From Phanerodontia chrysosporium (taxonomy: Eukaryota > Basidiomycota > Agaricomycetes > Polyporales > Phanerochaetaceae), in contig MJGA01000026.1 of assembly GCA_001910725.1 (NCBI GenBank), forward strand, positions 62,001 through 126,000: a stretch of 64,000 bases of DNA. Reading direction: 5' to 3'. The translations under genes were made by a program, and so were the position numbers. This document shows positions 58,813 to 64,000 of this stretch, piece after piece. Below the pieces are notes generated by a model. It was not told where the DNA came from, did not search any database, and saw only the letters and a program-made list of their open reading frames with translations. Every line of letters begins with the position of its first letter. Position 1 is the first letter of the stretch.

Positions 58813-61791
58813 ATGTCGACCTCTGCGAACCCGAACGGCGACCATCAGCAGTCGCAGGCCCAGCAGTCTGCGGAGAAGCACCAGTCGTCCATCCTGAAGG
58901 AGAGGCGATTCAAACTGAGCAGGCACGTCCTGTCCCAGCTTGCGAAAGTCCTTTCTAACACCGCCACTTGCGTAGGGCTTGTGACCGTTGCAGGTGAGCC
59001 GTGGAGGCCCAGGGAGGCCGTGTGTGCCGCTAAAACAGCCCTGCAGGCGAAGACGAATCAAATGCGACGAGGGGCACCCTTGCCAGTCATGTCTGACGTC
59101 CAACTCGGCGTGCACGTTTGAGGAGCCGGGGAAGAGGACACACCCACACAAGTCCAAGTGCGTATTCGTGCCGTGTGCGCATGCTGCCCTGTCGCTGATC
59201 CCCGCGCTCGTGTGCCCCCCCACAGACGGGCATCCACGCTCGAGGACCGCATGCACCACCTCGAAACGCTCATCCAGGCCATCCCGCCAGCCGTCTTCGC
59301 CGCAGGGGGTGCACTGAATAGCAACAACGGCATGCTCCCGCCCCCTGTAGATCCCGCGACGAACCCCCACGCATCTTTTGCCTCGTCCACCCACACCTAC
59401 CCCCTCGGCGTCCCACCGCCGTCACTGAATTCGTATCCCCTCATCAACCCCTCGACGTTCTTCGGGCCAAGCAAGGCACAGCCTGCCTCACGACACTCGA
59501 CGCCGCCGCACATGAACGGCCCGGCAGCCGTCGAACGCTTGACCGAGGAGACCGCGCGGATGTCCCTGTCGCCATCGTACCTGTACTTTGACGACGAAGG
59601 GTACACGCGCTGGCAGGGCGAGACGTCAGGACTTCCCCTGCTCGATCTCCTCGTCGAACAGCACAAAGTGGTCACGAAGCAAGAACCCGAGCAGTCCAAC
59701 CTCCAAAATCCGTGGCCCGTGCCAAGTGCGCAGGCTGTGAACGAATGGTTCCCTGACCGGACGCCGCGACGCCAGGAGACGAACCCTGAGATTATCTGGA
59801 AGCTCATCACGTCGTTCATACCGCCAGATCTCATGGACAGGTGCGTACCGGGCCGCCTGCTCCCACGCCCTGCGCGCTGACGTCGAGTGGTGTGAATCAC
59901 AGTCTGGTGCAGTGCTATCTCTCGACATCCTACTATCTCCTGCCGTTCCTACATGTTCCGACCTTCCTCGCGGACTATGGGAACCCGGCCAAGTGGGGCG
60001 AGCCAGGCTTCGGGGCGCTGATCGTCGCGATATGCTGCCTGTCGTCGCGGCACATTGATGACCCGCGGGTGCGCTCCGACCCCGACGACGGCAACTCTGC
60101 AGGCACCCAGTGGTTTGAGCTGTTTGGGCGGCTGCGAACGCTACCCTCTGCGGACCGGCCGACGGTGTACACGGTGCAGTCCGTGCTCGTCGCCGGGGTG
60201 TACGCGGTGGGCCTGGGCAAGCTCTCGAAGGCGTTCGCGCTGCTCGCGGAGGCGGTGACGCTCTCGCTGGATACGGGCCTGCACCGGTCTGCGGATGCGT
60301 ACGACGTGTTCGACCCGATCGAGGACGAGGTGCGCAAGCGGACGTTCTGGTGCGTGTACCTCTGGGACAAGCAGGCCGCGGCGCACTTTGGGCGGCCGCC
60401 GATGATACGGCTGCGCGACTGCGACGTCGGGGAGCCGGCGATGGTCGACGACGAGCTCATCACGCGCGACGGGATCGGGATACAGCCTGCGGAGCACCAG
60501 AGCCGGATGGCGGCGTTCGTGTCGCTCCTGCGCGTGTTCGTCGTGCTCGAGGCGATCCTGGACGGGCCGCCGTCGCGCCACTTTGGCGACAACTCGCCGT
60601 TCCTGACGCGCGCGACGGGCATCCTGAGCGGCTTCCGGCGGCACGCGGACCTGCGGGAGGAGGAGGCGCTCCTCGACGACATCGTGAAGAGCGTCCCGCC
60701 GTACTGGGCGCACTCGGTCGAGACGATGGCGAGCGGGGACGTGCTGCGCGTGACCCAGGCGGAGCGCATACATTGTGCGGAGCAGTTCGTGCGGATGCTC
60801 CTGCACCGGCACCGCTTCTCCGAGATGGTCGCCGAGCGTGCGTTCCGCGGGCAGAGCCCCGACGAGCAGAGCGAGGCCGAGTGCGACGCGATGCGCGCCG
60901 CGCAGGCGTGTGCGCTCCAGATCATCTCGTCGCACCTGCAGATCGCGGCCAAGGGTCTCATGACGTACTGTGAGTGGTTGTCCCCCCGCTCGTTGACACT
61001 TTGGATCTGTGCTGACGAGACCGCAGACGGCGTGCACGTCATCCACCAGCTGACGGCCGCGGGCCGGACGCTGGTCGCGATCCTGATCAACTGCCACGCC
61101 GAGTCGCTGCGGCCGCTCATCCAGCCCTCGCTCGAGGCGCTGCGGTCGTGCGTGGGCCTGCTGAAGCGGTTCAGCGGACGGTACGTCTGCGGGCTGCGTT
61201 CCGGGGACCTGATGGAGGAGTTCTGCCGCCGTGAGTCCCGTTCTCCCCGCGTTGTTCGATGGCGAACTCGGCGCGCTGACCGCACGCACGGGTTGCAGTG
61301 ACGCAGATCCCGCTGGACTCGCCGCGCCCCGACGGCGCACAGTCCGGGAAGGCGCGCCCGCCGTGGATCCGCCCGATCCGGAAGAAGACGCTGCGCTCGG
61401 GGGCTCGAACGAGTCGACGTCGCAGCACAGCAGCCCCGAGGGCTTCTCGCCGTCGGACGCGTTCCTGGGCTCGCCGGCGCCGGCGCCGCCGTTCGCGGCG
61501 AACGGGAAGGCGTACGCGGGGGGCACGCCCGGCGCGGCGCCGGCGTTCATGGACGCGGGCGGCGCGCCGTTGGACATGGCGGACGCGGCGATGGCGATGA
61601 ACCCGTCGGACCTCCTCGCGATGTTCAGTGTCCCCGACGGGAGCGGGCTCGACGTCGCGCAGCTGCTCATGTCGCCCGCGATGGACGCGCAGGGCCTCGG
61701 CGATGCGTCTGCGGCGTCGCCGACGGCGTTCTTCAGCCTCGGCCACGGGCCGTCTGGCGGCGGCGGCGGCGTTGTCTCGCCCGCGCCCTAG
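58813..61791 (+). CDS. Zn2Cys6 fungal transcription factor with fungal_trans domain
   Basis: A nuclear zinc-cluster regulator of about 870 residues. Exon 1 ([20 protein letters not shown] to KLSR) is joined to an 18-nt exon encoding ACDRC and then to [16 protein letters not shown] and LTSNSACTF. The six Cys have the spacing CX2CX6CX5CX2CX6C, perfect for the binuclear cluster. A coiled-coil-like [16 protein letters not shown] follows. The regulatory domain is conserved: [38 protein letters not shown] and [20 protein letters not shown] with [13 protein letters not shown]. The first intron has a GC donor (GCACGT). The C-terminal part is Gly/Ala/Pro-rich, probably an activation region, and needs a one-base correction in the G-run 61399-61403 to reach [15 protein letters not shown] and the stop at 61791. 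Target genes are unknown; a link to carbohydrate use (maltase at 19 kb) would be speculation. Confidence 0.93.
58976..58993 (+). other. 18-nt micro-exon encoding the first Cys pair of the zinc cluster
   Basis: GGCTTGTGACCGTTGCAG, bounded upstream by GCGTAG and downstream by the donor GTGAGCC. It supplies Ala-Cys-Asp-Arg-Cys of the DNA-binding domain. Confidence 0.75.
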
Positions 61792-63580
61792 TCGGTGCGC
61801 ACCTTGCACTGTTGTATCTTTATTAGCCCTGTGGACGGAGGAGGCTTCTTGTATCGTTTTCCCCACCTTTTGAGTTCTGTGCTCCTTGGTTAGTGAGGTC
61901 TACACACCTGTATTCTACCTACATAATGTCTCTCCCGCCAAACCAAAATACATGGACGTCCCGTGTTGCTCTCGCGCGCTGTCGGAGTTTGAAGCGCGCG
62001 GAGGCACCGCTCACGCGTCGGGCCTTTGTCCGCGAGGGTTGGTCCTTGCAGTCATCGTCTCGCATCGTTGCTCACCTCTAACTTGTGGACACCGGACTGC
62101 AGGCTTGCGTACGGTCGATGGTTTCCAGCGCGGGGTGAGGTAGCCAAGATGACAGGCAAAACATGCCCTTCGGATACGATGTATTACTATCACTGATGAT
62201 TTGGATGAACACTGCACGTCTACATGCGGCCATGACACGTGGTATGCCTTCTTTGTACCTGCTGTAACAGATCTCCTCTGGGCTGATCTTCAAGGGCGAA
62301 AGACAGGTGCGTCTTGCGGCATTTACGAACACACACATGCACTGACTTGGACTGGATACAAAGGATATCACGGCAATCTTGCCTCTAAGACCCAGAGCTT
62401 GTGTGGACTGCCCCAGACACGGACAGCCTCCTGCGCCAGCATCAGCGCACCATCGTGGCGTCCAGGCGGCCAACGCGGCTCGTCGCGGCTCGCCGTGGTT
62501 GCGGCCATCCTGCACTCTGATCCGTCTGCGATTTGAGTAAAGCCAGGCACCGCCGTTGGGGGGCATGGTGGCGGTGCCGGGAAGATGCGTTCGCTGCAAC
62601 GGCGCCCCCGCGCGGTGGTAAACCCGTCCTCGGCTGATAGATTGCACCAGTGTAGCAGGCCGGCCGATGGCCATCGCAGCGTCGCCTGGCACGGTTGGCG
62701 ACCTGGCGAACCCGATTTTCAAGGCTTGTCGCGCGCACGACGTGACGCAGATGGCGTTGCGTCGAGCATGCGGACGGGATCTCCGGGCCCAGGGGCCATC
62801 CCCGGTACGCAGGGGCGGACAGATGTCGACGGACGGCCTGTTCACACAGATTTTGTGTGCGGCGGTGCACGGCGCTTGCGCAGGCCAGGCTTTGTGGCGT
62901 TCGGGGCGTACCGGACGATGCGCGGACGGCTCCTCTCCAGGACTCGTGTCTCTGCCTATGCGAGATACGGGCCCTGCTGGCCTCGTCGTCGTCGGCGGCA
63001 CGCCCTCCACGCACGGCGGTCGGCGGGCCATCCGTCGCCGTGCGAATGTCGGACAAATCCACCGTCGCACAGGGGCGTCGGCACCAGCTGTGGCAAGGCA
63101 TGAATCACCACCTGTGCAGTACGACGCTTGGTATGTGGGAGGTATTCCTGCATTGTATAGCGCTCCTCATCGGCAGTGGAATCAACCAGGGAAGCGTCAT
63201 CATCAACGATGTCCCTCGTCATTGGTATCAAGACCATGGCAATGGTTTCGCCCTCTGCCCCCCTGAATTTACTGCATTTGATATCACTCGCAGAGTCTCA
63301 ATTGTAGGTGCATACATATCCAGAGCAGCCCTTCCGACAAAGGGTCGCATGCTGATCATCAGCGCTTGACAGATGGCAGAAGCATCCGTTCCATGCGTCC
63401 CGCGACGTGAGTGCAGGGGCGATCCCAAACTCTGTGCATCTACTCACGGCGTGGGGCAAAGCCCACGAGACACTCCCTCCCTTATAACCTGCGAGCCTCT
63501 ATCTCCAAGCCCCAATCACCACCGCGCTCCGTCTCCGAGGCGCCCACCGCATCTCACCCTCAAGCTTCAAGCACTGCTGA
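61792..63580. other. Intergenic region, no supported gene
   Basis: About 1.8 kb between the transcription factor and the last gene. Long open frames overlap on both strands at 62440-63370, but none has a recognisable motif, intron structure or biased composition. It contains a 9-bp inverted repeat at 62546-62578. Confidence 0.45.
62546..62578. repeat. Perfect 9-bp inverted repeat (possible hairpin)
   Basis: GGCACCGCC at 62546-62554 and GGCGGTGCC at 62570-62578 are perfect reverse complements separated by a 15-base loop rich in G. Could form a hairpin in DNA or RNA; significance unknown. Confidence 0.6.
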
Positions 63581-64000
63581 ATGTCGGACATGGACGGGGC
63601 CATTGTGTTTGATCGCAGCGGGACGGTCGGGGCGATCCTGATCGGCGGACTCGTCGCAGCCGTGTACGCCACCCTCTCCTGCATGCTGGCCGCGGCCTGA
63701 CCTCGCGCGGGCGCAGGCTGTACGGCATCACCATCCTGCAGACGTTCGTCTACTACCGCCGGTGTGGCGGGCATGACCGGTGGCTCATCAAGGGCGCGGT
63801 GCGTCGCCGTTTGTGTCTTGGCTGTGTCTGCCCCGTGTAACGCGCATTCGCGCTGAGGACACAGGTCGGCGTGCTCTGGTGCGTCTGCGCGTGCCCCCCG
63901 GTCCCACGCGCCACACACTGACTACACACCCGCACGCGCGTGCAGGCTGCTCGACACCTTCGACATGCTGCTCATCGCACACATCCTCTACTACTACCTC
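63581..64000 (+). CDS. DUF6534-like seven-transmembrane protein, 5' end only
   Basis: The ATG at 63581 begins MSDMDGAIVFDRSGTVGAIL, then IGGLVAAV joined by an intron (63664-63716) to LYGITILQTFVYYRRCGGHD and RWLIKGA, followed after a second intron by LLDTFDMLLIAHILYYYL at the window edge. This is the start of the basidiomycete seven-TM family with the DUF6534 domain, whose function is unknown. The exact second intron donor (about 63799) is uncertain by phase. The gene continues beyond the right edge. Confidence 0.72.

Noticed and set aside
59975..61670. Very long minus-strand open frames
   Set aside because: They are antisense shadows of the zinc-cluster factor, whose plus-strand reading has clear domain motifs.
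62078..63370. Overlapping long open frames on both strands
   Set aside because: Four or more frames are open together, composition is Arg/Ala-rich as expected from GC-rich non-coding DNA, and no splice sites or domains are seen.

Overview
This window looks like nuclear DNA of a filamentous basidiomycete, most likely an Agaricomycete and possibly a polypore. The evidence is GC-rich coding sequence, many short GT-AG introns of about 45-60 nt with CTAAT/CTGAC-like branch points, genes on both strands without operons, and Agaricomycete-type families: secreted proteins with a GLP-rich pro-region, seven-transmembrane receptors of unknown function, F-box paralog swarms and Zn2Cys6 regulators. The species cannot be fixed from the sequence. 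Exon limits were placed by eye from frame and splice signals.

Layout. 1-3.2 kb: 3' part of a minus-strand Ser/Pro-rich protein of unknown function. 4.9-18.1 kb: an accessory block with three aldo-keto reductase (AKR) paralogs (7.5, 11.5 and 14.4 kb), three damaged F-box genes (4.9, 13.2 and 17.7 kb), an unknown gene at 9.3 kb and a pseudogene of a secreted protein at 16.6-17.2 kb. 19.0-33.3 kb: mostly housekeeping genes: a GH13 maltase/alpha-glucosidase, a tyrosine/dual-specificity phosphatase, a large DNF1-type P4-ATPase flippase, an SR-type RNA-processing protein and a seven-TM protein. 33.6-45.7 kb: a second accessory block with four more F-box copies (33.6, 35.5, 40.7 and 42.8 kb) and two secreted-protein paralogs (39.0 and 44.5 kb). 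46.1-64 kb: a PEBP-family protein, the nucleoporin NDC1, a covalent FAD-linked oxidase, a secreted pepsin-like aspartic protease, a possible broken gene at 55 kb, a mitochondrial dicarboxylate carrier, a Zn2Cys6 transcription factor and the 5' end of a DUF6534-like membrane protein.

The two accessory blocks are related. A stretch of about 1.1 kb at 16.6-17.74 kb is an inverted, decayed copy of 38.45-39.6 kb, and it abuts a decayed inverted copy of the start of the F-box gene at 40.7 kb. The block therefore behaves like a birth-and-death locus: seven F-box copies are present and only the one at 35.5 kb reads through intact.

Two themes stand out. First, micro-exons: the three AKR genes share a 13-nt exon that encodes the catalytic tyrosine, and other very small exons (18 nt in the zinc cluster, 14 nt in the FAD-binding domain) and start- or active-site-splitting introns occur elsewhere. 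Second, many otherwise good genes show a single-base frame break, usually in a G/C run (maltase, phosphatase, PEBP, NDC1, zinc-cluster factor, a secreted protein). This suggests that some apparent pseudogenes are consensus errors, so each disruption should be checked against reads.
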